A stretch of 64,000 nucleotides of DNA from Paenibacillus sp. PK3_47. Lineage in GTDB: Bacteria > Bacillota > Bacilli > Paenibacillales > Paenibacillaceae. Positions 26,141 to 33,358 of this stretch are shown here, one piece after another (within the stretch, counting starts at the first letter, position 1; each line of letters starts with the position of its first letter). Under the pieces are notes generated by a model, which had not been told where the DNA came from, ran no database searches, and saw only the letters and a program-made list of their open reading frames with translations. The position numbers and the translations under genes were made by a program. Location: assembly GCF_023520895.1 (NCBI RefSeq), contig NZ_CP026029.1, positions 3,968,001 through 4,032,000 of the forward strand, read 5' to 3'.

Positions 26141-26635
26141 ATGCAGAATAAGATCAGCGAGGTATTGCTCGAGAATTGGGATTATGCTATGGATGTGGAG
26201 GACTGGTCTCCGCCGCTGGGTGCGGCACTGGAGGGAGTAGACAGTGCGCAGGCGGTCTGGAGACCGGAAGGGGCAGCCGGCAATTCGATTTGGGAGACAG
26301 TGAACCACCTGACCTACTACAAGGAACGTCTGCTGCGCAAGCTTAAGGGCCTGCCGAAGCTGCCGGATCTGGAGAACAATGACGCTACGTTTACGGTAAC
26401 GGAGAGCGGGGAGGAAGCCTGGGCGGCGGCGATAGCCAAGCTGAAATCGGTCCATGCCTCCCTGCGGGAAGTGATTGAAGCGCTTGAGGAAGGTGCCTAC
26501 GACTGGGGCGGCTCCGGACATGCTCCGGGCGAAGAAGTGATGAGCCTGATCCTGCATGATGCCTACCACACCGGACAGATCGTACTGATCCGTAAGCTGC
26601 AGGGCTCGTGGCCGTCGAACCGGAGTTTTAACTAG
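26141..26635 (+). CDS. DinB-family four-helix-bundle protein
   Basis: 164 residues. Metal-binding histidines are in WETVNHLTYYKERLL (first) and LILHDAYHTGQIVLIRKL (last two), the layout of DinB/YfiT-like proteins, a four-helix fold that includes thiol transferases such as bacillithiol S-transferase. The sequence ends in HTGQIVLIRK, as usual. AGGAGGCAGGG precedes the ATG. It diverges from the CGNR regulator. The substrate is unknown. Confidence 0.88.
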   Translation: MQNKISEVLLENWDYAMDVEDWSPPLGAALEGVDSAQAVWRPEGAAGNSIWETVNHLTYYKERLLRKLKGLPKLPDLENNDATFTVTESGEEAWAAAIAKLKSVHASLREVIEALEEGAYDWGGSGHAPGEEVMSLILHDAYHTGQIVLIRKLQGSWPSNRSFN

Positions 26636-26825
26636 GGGCTGCCAAGCTTTAACCGGGCCCTCATTTTTCACGGACAAAAGTTAATTTATGACTATTGCAC
26701 AAGCCGTACTATCACTGCCCTTGTTCGCCGGGGGAGGAGGGAGTGCGGCTGTATGCTGTTTCAACAGGGAAAAGCGGGGGTTATTGAATGCTATACTACT
26801 TAAGCGTTGAGAGGAGAGATTGACA

Positions 26826-26993
26826 ATGGAACCGAACTACAAGGACAGAAGTGTTGAAGTGGAACGCACGGAGGTGCATAAGAAATCGGATTCCAGCCTT
26901 GTCGCATCAACCTTTATCAAATACGCGGCGTATATCATTATTATCTTCGGAATTCTCTTTTTCCTGGTGAGATATGTCTTCCCGATGTTCTAA
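26826..26993 (+). CDS. Small single-span membrane protein, 55 residues
   Basis: GAGAGGAGAG lies 8 bases before the ATG, and TATACT at 26792-26797 may be its -10 box. The first ~30 residues are charged (DRSVEVERTEVHKKSD); residues ~31-53 are one hydrophobic span (YAAYIIIIFGILFFLVRYVF). A terminator follows 33 bases after the stop. The setting of promoter, ribosome site, frame and terminator argues for a real gene. No function can be given. Confidence 0.7.
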   Translation: MEPNYKDRSVEVERTEVHKKSDSSLVASTFIKYAAYIIIIFGILFFLVRYVFPMF

Positions 26994-27026
26994 AACAAGG
27001 CGGCATTAAAATACCTGCACACAGCA

Positions 27027-27066
27027 CAAAAGCCACGCTGTCCTTTCTAGGGCAATGTGGCTTTTG
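27027..27066. terminator. Bidirectional terminator
   Basis: CAAAAGCCAC..GTCC pairs with GGGC..GTGGCTTTTG. It lies between the small membrane protein and the convergent cmpA-like gene. Confidence 0.8.
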
Positions 27067-27088
27067 CATGTTATACATATGTTTCTTC

Positions 27089-27226
27089 CTATACTTCTCT
27101 GTGGAGAAAATCACGGGATTCGGCGGAATTGCGGTAAAAAAACCAGCATTCGTTCAGGAGCTTGATCTGACGGCGGTCTTTTTTGTAATAAGCCTTCATG
27201 AGCTGATTGCAGAGCCACTGCGGCAA
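27089..27226 (-). CDS. cmpA: CmpA-like cortex morphogenetic protein
   Basis: 45 residues from TTG 27226 (AGAGGAGG 7 bases upstream). The core LPQWLCNQLMKAYYKKDRRQ followed by IKLLNECWFFYR closely matches what I recall of B. subtilis CmpA (37 residues), which checks spore envelope assembly and acts with ClpXP to destroy SpoIVA in faulty sporulating cells. It has about eight extra C-terminal residues. The frame is open upstream to 27400 without a ribosome site; I read that part as leader. Sigma-E control is expected from the family, but I see no convincing box. Confidence 0.8.
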   Translation of the reverse strand: MPQWLCNQLMKAYYKKDRRQIKLLNECWFFYRNSAESRDFLHREV

Positions 27227-27481
27227 GGGTACCCCTCCTCTGGCATGCTTCCTATGTACCCACAGCATATGGGCAAAAGCGCTCAAAGGTGCCGGAACAA
27301 TACACAATCTAACCTGAAATAACGGTGTCCGAATGGAGGACATTGTTATGGAAGCCTCGAATTTGGCGAAGTCAAATTGAGGGCCTTCTTGCAATTCCAT
27401 CGTCTCAAGTTCCGCGAAAGGAGCGGCATGAATGTCTAAAGCCGTTATCCCTTAATCCCCAAATCTTCCTCTATAAAAAGC

Positions 27482-27841
27482 TTACCGTACGTTCTCTTCT
27501 TCCTCTTCGTACCATTGCTCCAGCTGGGCCTGCAGTGCGCGGATTTCCGTCAGAAGCGAGATCAGCGGATAGTTCTGCTCCTGGATGGAAGCAAAGGCGC
27601 TTTCCAGCCGGTTAATGTAGCCAAGCCCCGATTCCAGGACATGCTCCTCGCGGAGCAGCTCCAGGGAATCACATTCCGCAATGGCGAGCGGCAGATCCGG
27701 TACATTCTCGGCAGTCAGCTTGTCAATCTCCTTGTTAAGGCGAAGATTGAGCGCACTCAGCTGGTACGCATACTCCTCCGGCATTTCCACAAACTGCAGC
27801 TTCTGGTTTTGCTGCAAAATCACATACCGCATGGTCGGCAT
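27482..27841 (-). CDS. Hypothetical coiled-coil protein
   Basis: 119 residues. GGAGGGGG lies 8 bases before the ATG. The protein is strongly acidic and helical, with heptad-like stretches (YQLSALNLRLNKEIDKLTAE; LISLLTEIRALQAQLEQWYE) and an acidic tail EEEEEN. No signal peptide or membrane span. I do not recognise a family. It lies 255 bases upstream of the cmpA-like gene on the same strand and divergent from the SprT-like gene. Confidence 0.75.
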   Translation of the reverse strand: MPTMRYVILQQNQKLQFVEMPEEYAYQLSALNLRLNKEIDKLTAENVPDLPLAIAECDSLELLREEHVLESGLGYINRLESAFASIQEQNYPLISLLTEIRALQAQLEQWYEEEEENVR

Positions 27842-27951
27842 AAGTCAGTTCCCCCTCCGTACTTGTCTTCCTTCTTGACAGTGTAGCCTATGCGCAAGTT
27901 ACAATTCAAGTAGAGATCTTTTTTCTATAGAAAGGAATTGGGTAGAACATC

Positions 27952-28446
27952 ATGACCAGTATGGGCAACGAAGAGCTGCAGGCATGGATTGAACAGGTGT
28001 CACTGGAGAGCTTTGGCGTGCCGTTCCGGCATAAGGCCAGCTTTAACAGCCGGCTTACGACGACGGGCGGACGTTACTTTGTTAAAAGCCATAATATAGA
28101 GATCAACCCGCAGCAGCTGGCGATGTTCGGGCGGGAGGAGACCGAGAAGATCATTAAGCATGAGCTGTGCCACTACCATCTGCATCTCGCCAAGCGGGGG
28201 TATATGCACCGTGATGCTGACTTCAAGCAGCTGCTGGCCCAGGTGGGCGGAAGCCGGTTCTGCCAGACGCTGCCCGGAGCCAAGGCACGCAGAACACTGC
28301 CGTACCGTTATAAGCTGGTATGTAAGGACTGCGGGATGGAGTATCCGCGCAAACGCAGACCCGATCCTTCGCGTTACCGCTGCGGCAGATGCTCCGGCAA
28401 GCTGAAGCTGGCTGCTTTTGAAGAGGGGAAGGGTACTGCCGAGTGA
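27952..28446 (+). CDS. SprT-like zinc protein (YdcK type)
   Basis: 164 residues. The zinc-metalloprotease-like HExxH is present as HELCH (70-74) and a C-terminal zinc ribbon follows (CKDCGMEY...CGRCSG). This is the SprT/YdcK family of Firmicutes, related to the core of eukaryotic Spartan, a DNA-protein crosslink protease; the bacterial role is not established. In B. subtilis, ydcK lies near tex and cmpA, and here it lies near cmpA, supporting the assignment. AAAGGAAT precedes the ATG. Confidence 0.9.
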   Translation: MTSMGNEELQAWIEQVSLESFGVPFRHKASFNSRLTTTGGRYFVKSHNIEINPQQLAMFGREETEKIIKHELCHYHLHLAKRGYMHRDADFKQLLAQVGGSRFCQTLPGAKARRTLPYRYKLVCKDCGMEYPRKRRPDPSRYRCGRCSGKLKLAAFEEGKGTAE

Positions 28447-28449
28447 GGC

Positions 28450-29088
28450 TTATTTAATCACCAGACCGAGCATTCCCACAAAAGTAGCAGCCTGTCCGGC
28501 AGAAATCATGCAGCCCGGGAGGTCCTGAATATCCACCTTTAAGCTGCTGAATTCACAGTCGCTGAGGTCGATGCCATTCAGCTTGCAGCCTTCCAGCATT
28601 GCCCCGTCGATATTGCACGCTGAGAACAACACCCCGTCCAGGCTGGCCTGATAATAGTCGGAGCTGGCAAGCAAGCTGTGCTTAAAAGCCACCTGCTTAA
28701 GATTTCCGAACCGGAAGCTGGCGAGCTCCCCGACACAATCTGTGATCCGCACATTTTTAAACCGTCCCCGTGTGAAATCCGTCCCGATCAGCTTGCAGTG
28801 CCTGAACTCCGTCCGGTGAATGAAGGCCTCACTGAAATCCATATTCGAGAGATCGCAGTTTTCAAAAATCACATCCGTAAGCTCAATGGCACGCAGGCTG
28901 GATTCGGTAAACGTAACATTTTTAAACATAACCTTCTCAAACGATACTCTTTCAGCCTCCTGGTATTCGATCAGACAGTCGCTGATGAGGCAGCTGCTGA
29001 TTTCATCCTTGGACGCCAGGGAACCGATCTGCAGGGCGGCAAGCGGAGTCAGCTCGTTCATTTTGGGCGGGTCTATTTTATTCTTCAT
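28450..29088 (-). CDS. Pentapeptide-repeat protein
   Basis: 212 residues dominated by A(D/N)LXX-like five-residue repeats from about 45 to 185 (VMFKNVTFTESSLRAIELTD, IFENCDLSNMDF, LIGTDFTRGRFKNV, NIDGAMLEGCKLNGIDLSDC). This predicts a right-handed quadrilateral beta helix in the cytoplasm. Some members mimic DNA and protect gyrase from quinolones (Qnr, MfpA), but most have no known role. GGAGGTATTAG precedes the ATG. The gene upstream ends 24 bases before it, so the two form an operon. Confidence 0.88.
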   Translation of the reverse strand: MKNKIDPPKMNELTPLAALQIGSLASKDEISSCLISDCLIEYQEAERVSFEKVMFKNVTFTESSLRAIELTDVIFENCDLSNMDFSEAFIHRTEFRHCKLIGTDFTRGRFKNVRITDCVGELASFRFGNLKQVAFKHSLLASSDYYQASLDGVLFSACNIDGAMLEGCKLNGIDLSDCEFSSLKVDIQDLPGCMISAGQAATFVGMLGLVIK

Positions 29089-29112
29089 CTAATACCTCCG
29101 GAGCGGAAATGA

Positions 29113-29898
29113 TCAGTCCTGGACCTTTTGGATTTTCGCCGGGTTATTGATTTTGTATGCTACAGGGTGCTTGGTCAGCTTCTTTTTAATGATTTTGGCC
29201 TCAAAAGTCAGCCGGTCGCCCACCTCAAGCTCCTGTTTTTTTAGCGTTGCACTGTAGCTGGACCAGACCTCACCTACGGTGATTTCGGGATCGGCGTCCG
29301 TAATTGCTGCGGCTTCATACACCACAATCTCATCATCGTTATCCGAAAAATGGTTGGGTACCGTGGTAAATTCTTTTACTGTAGCGGTCATTTTGACTTT
29401 GCCTTCCGGCAGCTCGAATTTCGGGGTTTTGGCTTTGGTTGCTTTCGGCTTCGCCGGCTCCTTGACGCTGACTTCCTGTACAGGGCTCTCAATATCCTGC
29501 GCAGCTTCCGGGGCGGCAGACTCCTGTGCTTCCTGCGGATCTTCGGCTGCTTCTTTTACAGTATCATCTTCCGGGACCTCTGTCCCTTGAGCAGCGGTAT
29601 TCTTCACAGCGTAACCGGAAGCCTGCATTTCCTTCAAATAAGAAGGGTGGATGCAGTGCTTCTGGCCGTTATCCAGCCCGATCACTGCCGTCATATCATC
29701 GGCGTATCCCAGAATGCTGCAGGGGATGTTCATGCCGTTGCCTTTATAATAAAAGGTCTTGCTCCGGGTAGCCTTCTCTGACAGCAGGCCCCACTCCTTG
29801 CAGCGCTCGATCATCTCATCCTCACTGTCGAAGGCCGTATAATACTGTGGTTCAATGGCAAAAGGGTATTCCACTTCGGTTCCGCCTCTCTTGTTCAT
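29113..29898 (-). CDS. Hypothetical two-domain protein with acidic linker
   Basis: 261 residues from ATG 29898, or 253 from GTG 29874, which has the better ribosome site (AGAGGCGGA). The N-terminal domain (~1-90) contains SKTFYYKGNGMNIPCSILGYADD and IGLDNGQKHCIHPSYLKEMQ. Residues ~95-160 are a Glu/Ala/Pro/Lys-rich linker. The C-terminal domain (~165-261) looks beta-rich, with VGDRLTFEAKIIKKKLTKHP. No signal peptide. I cannot name a family. It is first in a two-gene unit with the pentapeptide protein. Confidence 0.75.
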   Translation of the reverse strand: MNKRGGTEVEYPFAIEPQYYTAFDSEDEMIERCKEWGLLSEKATRSKTFYYKGNGMNIPCSILGYADDMTAVIGLDNGQKHCIHPSYLKEMQASGYAVKNTAAQGTEVPEDDTVKEAAEDPQEAQESAAPEAAQDIESPVQEVSVKEPAKPKATKAKTPKFELPEGKVKMTATVKEFTTVPNHFSDNDDEIVVYEAAAITDADPEITVGEVWSSYSATLKKQELEVGDRLTFEAKIIKKKLTKHPVAYKINNPAKIQKVQD

Positions 29899-29957
29899 CT
29901 TAAGTTACGCAGTATCAACAGTTTAGCATAAAAGCTTTTATTTCTTTATCCTGCCCG

Positions 29958-30389
29958 CTACTTCAGCTGTCCCAATCCCAGGTTCACCCGGTAATTACCG
30001 AATTTCAGCAGCTCATCGAGAAAAGCGTTCAGCTCTTCCTGGTCCGCAGCCCTGACGCGCATCCAGTAACAGCCTTCTCCGCTAACCCGGTGCAGCTCGG
30101 CTACACTGTTATGGTGCAGTGCGAACTTTTGGAACAGGGCATGGGCGCTTCCGGAACTCAAAAACACAGTGATAAAGGCATGGATGCTCTGCCCGATTTT
30201 GAGCGGATTCCAGCGGATCGTGTAGCCTTCGATAATTTCCAGCTCCCGCATTCTGCGGATCCTTGCACCGACTGCCTGTCCGGTCATATGTACATGTTCG
30301 CCAATTTCCTTATGGCTTAACGTAGAGTCTTCTATAAGATACTGGAGGATGCGGTAATCCGTATCGTCAATGAAGGGGGTCGTCATCAT
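29958..30389 (-). CDS. Lrp/AsnC-family transcription regulator
   Basis: 143 residues. The N-terminal winged helix-turn-helix is DDTDYRILQYLIEDSTLSHK..GEHVHMTGQAVGARIRRM; the C-terminal RAM (AsnC ligand) domain begins near residue 65 (IHAFITVFLSSGSAHALFQK). The family binds amino acids and controls amino acid metabolism genes locally or globally. AAAGGA lies before the ATG. It diverges from the MBL-fold hydrolase gene, a likely target. Confidence 0.92.
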   Translation of the reverse strand: MMTTPFIDDTDYRILQYLIEDSTLSHKEIGEHVHMTGQAVGARIRRMRELEIIEGYTIRWNPLKIGQSIHAFITVFLSSGSAHALFQKFALHHNSVAELHRVSGEGCYWMRVRAADQEELNAFLDELLKFGNYRVNLGLGQLK

Positions 30390-30510
30390 CGTTCATTCCT
30401 TTCCGGGTGAAAACAGAACCGTCACATCTCTTTCACGGCACAATGTATCCTGCGCGCAGTTCTCTCTATAATGAATTGTAGCAGAAGACAGCTTAAAGGA
30501 AGAGGTGTTC

Positions 30511-31275
30511 ATGATGAAAATACAATTGATCCGCAACGCGTCCCTGTGGCTGGAATACGGCGGTGTGACATTTCTGATCGATCCGATGTTCAGCGGACAG
30601 GGAGTGAATCCGCCGATTGTAAATACGGCTAACGGGCGGAGGAATCCGCTGGTTCCCCTGCCGGAACCGGCCGGCCGGTGGCTGGCGCCGGATGCTGTGG
30701 TGTTGACACATCTGCATCAGGATCACTGGGACCAGGCTGCCGCTGAGCTGCTGCCGCAGGATCTCCCCTTACTATGCCAGGAAGGGGATCAAAATCATAT
30801 TGCGGGCCAAGGATTTCAGAATATTACTGAAGTTAAGGATGGCGCGGCATTAACGTTCCGGGGCGTAACCCTGACGCGGACCGGCGGCCGGCACGGGTCT
30901 GGAGAAATCGGGGAGCTGATGGGCAAAGTGTCCGGTTTTGTGTTCCGTGCCGAAGGCGAGCCGGTATTGTATTTGGCCGGGGACACCATCTGGTGCGGGG
31001 AGGTCCGAGAGGCCTTGGATGAGCATCAGCCGGACATTGTTATTGTAAATGCCGGGGGGGCGGAGTTCCTGACCGGGGGTCCTATTACCATGAACGAGCA
31101 GGATGTTGTTGATGTTTGCCGTTATGCCCCTGAGGCTTCCGTCATCGCCGTACACATGGAGGCCATTAACCATTGTCTGGTCACACGTGGGCAGCTTAAA
31201 GCCCGGCTGGAGCGGGAAGGGCTGGGTAGCCGCGTGGCCCTGCCGCTGGACGGGGAATGGCTGGAATTACTGTAA
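30511..31275 (+). CDS. MBL-fold metal-dependent hydrolase (UlaG-like)
   Basis: About 254 residues. The metallo-beta-lactamase motif HLHQDHWD is at about residues 69-76, the later metal ligands appear in LAGDTIWCGEV, and HMEAINH gives the final histidines. The layout (IQLIRNASLWLEYGGVTFLIDPMFS) is that of UlaG-like or YtkL-type small-molecule hydrolases. Substrate unknown. AAAGGAAGAGG precedes ATG 30511; ATG 30514 is an alternative. It diverges from the Lrp-type regulator. Confidence 0.9.
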   Translation: MMKIQLIRNASLWLEYGGVTFLIDPMFSGQGVNPPIVNTANGRRNPLVPLPEPAGRWLAPDAVVLTHLHQDHWDQAAAELLPQDLPLLCQEGDQNHIAGQGFQNITEVKDGAALTFRGVTLTRTGGRHGSGEIGELMGKVSGFVFRAEGEPVLYLAGDTIWCGEVREALDEHQPDIVIVNAGGAEFLTGGPITMNEQDVVDVCRYAPEASVIAVHMEAINHCLVTRGQLKARLEREGLGSRVALPLDGEWLELL

Positions 31276-31392
31276 ACACACATTGAGGAATGCCGGTTCC
31301 GGCTGCCGGATGTAACCGATCACAAAAATATATTCCGGCAGCTTGACGGAACTCTAAATTCATGATAAATTATTTCTTGTTCACGTCAATGT

Positions 31393-31468
31393 TCCCTGAT
31401 AGCTCAGTTGGTAGAGCACTCGACTGTTAATCGAGTTGTCACAGGTTCGAGTCCTGTTCGGGGAGCCA
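31393..31468 (+). tRNA. tRNA-Asn (anticodon GTT)
   Basis: 76 bases: acceptor arms TCCCTGA/TCGGGGA, D-arm TAGCTCAGTTGGTAGAGCA, anticodon loop CTGTTAA, T-arm GGTTCGAGTCC, discriminator G and encoded CCA. Confidence 0.97.
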
Positions 31469-31475
31469 TTTTCTT

Positions 31476-31564
31476 GGAGAGATACCCAAGTGGCTATAAG
31501 GGGACCCTCTGCTAAGGGGTTAGACTGCGTAAGCGGTGCGAGGGTTCGAATCCCTCTCTCTCCG
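31476..31564 (+). tRNA. tRNA-Ser (anticodon GCT)
   Basis: 89 bases with a long variable arm. Acceptor arms GGAGAGA/TCTCTCC, anticodon loop CTGCTAA, T-loop GTTCGAA, discriminator G, no encoded CCA. It follows tRNA-Asn by 7 bases, so both share a transcript. Confidence 0.95.
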
Positions 31565-31679
31565 TTTGAAATTACTTCGTTGATTGGGATGAGAACCCTA
31601 AGTGGTTCGTTGGAGCATAAGCTTCGGTAGCGATACATCGCAATCTCTCGCATAGCGAGAGTATCCCTCTCTCTCCGTT
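31550..31679. repeat. 17-bp direct repeat of the tRNA-Ser 3' end
   Basis: ATCCCTCTCTCTCCGTT occurs at 31550-31566 (end of tRNA-Ser) and again at 31663-31679. The 96 bases between have no gene but include a short hairpin with arms CTCTCGC/GCGAGAG. A duplicated tRNA 3' end is the usual trace of an integrase attachment site. Confidence 0.75.
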
Positions 31680-31701
31680 CCGAATAAAGTTTAGAATGCG
31701 A

Positions 31702-31727
31702 AGAGCTCCTTTCGGGGCTCTTTTTTT
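31702..31727 (+). terminator. Terminator of the tRNA-Asn/Ser unit
   Basis: Arms AGAGCTCC and GGGGCTCT (one wobble), loop TTTC, then seven T. Confidence 0.88.
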
Positions 31728-31865
31728 ATGTGTTTAGCCAGTGGGGTACGTGAAAAGATGGCAGACGACAACGATAGTCCCAATCGCGCGGAGTAGTGGG
31801 CAAATCGCTCAGGTGCGCCTTAAGAGGGCGACGTCCAAATGAAGGGGGGGGGCACCTGCCCCGGA

Positions 31866-32034
31866 AACTACTGTAAACGCAGTAGTTCTCTCCTCAGAGG
31901 TGGTCTGATGTACTCGGTTTTTCGAGTACAATAGGCGCGTTTGCCCGCGCGGAGGCTCAATGTACTCGGTTTTTCGAGTACAAAGGGCCCGTTTGCCTGC
32001 GCGGAGTCTCAATGTACTCGGTTTTTCGAGTACA
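31866..32034. repeat. Four same-shape hairpins, three in a 52-bp tandem array
   Basis: Three identical palindromes with arms TGTACTCG and CGAGTACA around GTTTTT lie at 31909-31930, 31961-31982 and 32013-32034, exactly 52 bases apart, with similar 30-base GC-rich linkers. A fourth palindrome of different sequence but the same shape (arms AACTACTG/CAGTAGTT, 6-base loop) lies at 31866-31887. There is no gene in 31728-32440. The part from 32100 to 32330 is AT-rich and shows nothing else. Confidence 0.9.
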
Positions 32035-32294
32035 AAGGGCCCGTTTTCCGTCACTCGACAGGCAGTCTGCCGATGCACCCCGTTAAGACTTTAATAAATT
32101 GAAGGGATGATGCTGTAAAGAGACAAATGTTATATTAATTACGCGAAAATAAAGTATTGTATTAGAAAAGGAAAGAAATTCAAAAACATCTGATCTCGCA
32201 AAACCTCCGGTTTCCTCCGTTTATCTTCGAATTCATCCAATAAAACCTTAAACACTATCACATACATATCATATCACGTAACATTACCTAACCC

Positions 32295-32311
32295 ATAATT
32301 TCGAAAATTAT
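32295..32311. promoter_or_regulatory. AT-rich dyad upstream of the liv operon
   Basis: ATAATTTCGAAAATTAT is an imperfect palindrome 20 bases before the -35 box. It only loosely resembles a CodY box (AATTTTCWGAAAATT, with several mismatches). CodY control of branched-chain amino acid uptake would be biologically sensible. Confidence 0.3.
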
Positions 32312-32331
32312 ATTAAAACCCCTAAATCTTA

Positions 32332-32360
32332 GTGACGGAAATAAGGCCCTGTGTTAATAT
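32332..32360 (+). promoter_or_regulatory. Probable liv operon promoter
   Basis: GTGACG (32332-32337), 17-base spacer, TAATAT (32355-32360). It is about 80 bases before livH. Confidence 0.5.
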
Positions 32361-32440
32361 AAATAACATCTTAAGGGTAAAACCAGAATGTAAGGCAGAG
32401 AAAGGGGACTTTAAAATTTTATGGAAAAAAGGGGATGGCG

Positions 32441-33346
32441 ATGGAGTACTTCATTCAGCAGTTAATTAACGGAATTTCCGTAGGCAGCATTTATGCTCTG
32501 ATCGCCCTTGGTTACACCATGGTTTATGGAATTATCAAGCTGATCAATTTTGCGCATGGCGATGTGTTCATGGTCGGATCATTCATCGGGCTGTACAGCG
32601 CCAGATACTTGGCGAATGCAGGATTGCCGCCGGTTGTCGTGCTGCTGTTGTCGCTGGTGATTTCCATGACGGTCAGTGCGCTGCTTGGCATCTCGATTGA
32701 ACGACTGGCTTACAAGCCGCTGCGCAAAGCATCACGTATCGCCGTATTGATTACTGCAATAGGGGTATCTTTTCTGCTGGAATACACAGGCGTGGCCATT
32801 GTCGGACCACAGGCCAAAGGTTTTCCGGAGATTCTTAATAAGCAGCAGTACAACTTGTTCGGAACTTCGATTCAGGTCGATTCCAATCAGATTATGATTC
32901 TGGGTACCACTGTAGTTCTGATGATTATTCTGCAGTACATAGTCCACCGCACCAAGATCGGTAAAGCGATGCGCGCCGTATCCTATGATATGGAAGCAGC
33001 GCGTCTGATGGGAGTTAACGTGGACCGCACCATCTCGGCGACATTTGCCATCGGTTCTGCGCTGGCAGCAGCGGCAGGTGTGATTTTCGGGATGACCTAC
33101 AATTCTGTAGATCCGATGATGGGCGTGCTTCCAGGACTCAAAGCCTTCGTGGCGGCGGTGCTTGGCGGAATCGGAAGTATCCCGGGGGCGCTGGTCGGCG
33201 GATTGCTGCTCGGTACGGTGGAAACTGAAGTTTCCTCACTCGGCTATTCTTCATGGCGTGACGGAGTGGCTTTTGCCGTGCTGATCCTGATTCTTATCTT
33301 CAAACCATCCGGACTGTTCGGTAAAAATGTCCGCGAGAAAGTGTAG
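32441..33346 (+). CDS. livH: Branched-chain amino acid ABC permease LivH
   Basis: 301 residues with about eight membrane spans. The family stretches IYALIALGYTMVYGIIKLIN and FAHGDVFMVG near the N-terminus and AAVLGGIGSIPGALVGGLLL near residues 241-260 identify LivH. With LivM it forms the channel for leucine, isoleucine and valine (sometimes alanine or other amides in homologues). ATG 32441 is preferred to ATG 32435 because AAAAGGGG needs the extra spacing. First gene of livHMGFK; livM follows after 12 bases. Confidence 0.95.
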   Translation: MEYFIQQLINGISVGSIYALIALGYTMVYGIIKLINFAHGDVFMVGSFIGLYSARYLANAGLPPVVVLLLSLVISMTVSALLGISIERLAYKPLRKASRIAVLITAIGVSFLLEYTGVAIVGPQAKGFPEILNKQQYNLFGTSIQVDSNQIMILGTTVVLMIILQYIVHRTKIGKAMRAVSYDMEAARLMGVNVDRTISATFAIGSALAAAAGVIFGMTYNSVDPMMGVLPGLKAFVAAVLGGIGSIPGALVGGLLLGTVETEVSSLGYSSWRDGVAFAVLILILIFKPSGLFGKNVREKV

Positions 33347-33358
33347 GTGGGGGCAGCT

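Noticed and set aside
31909-32034. CRISPR-like spacing (22-base palindromic repeats, 30-base spacers)
   Set aside because: The 'spacers' are nearly the same sequence, only three repeats are present, and no cas genes are nearby. It is a tandem repeat.
31809-32078. Minus-strand 89-codon frame across the hairpin array
   Set aside because: Follows the 52-bp repeat, has no ribosome site and no family resemblance.
32281-32440. Confident CodY box upstream of livH
   Set aside because: The best candidates differ from the consensus at four or more positions.
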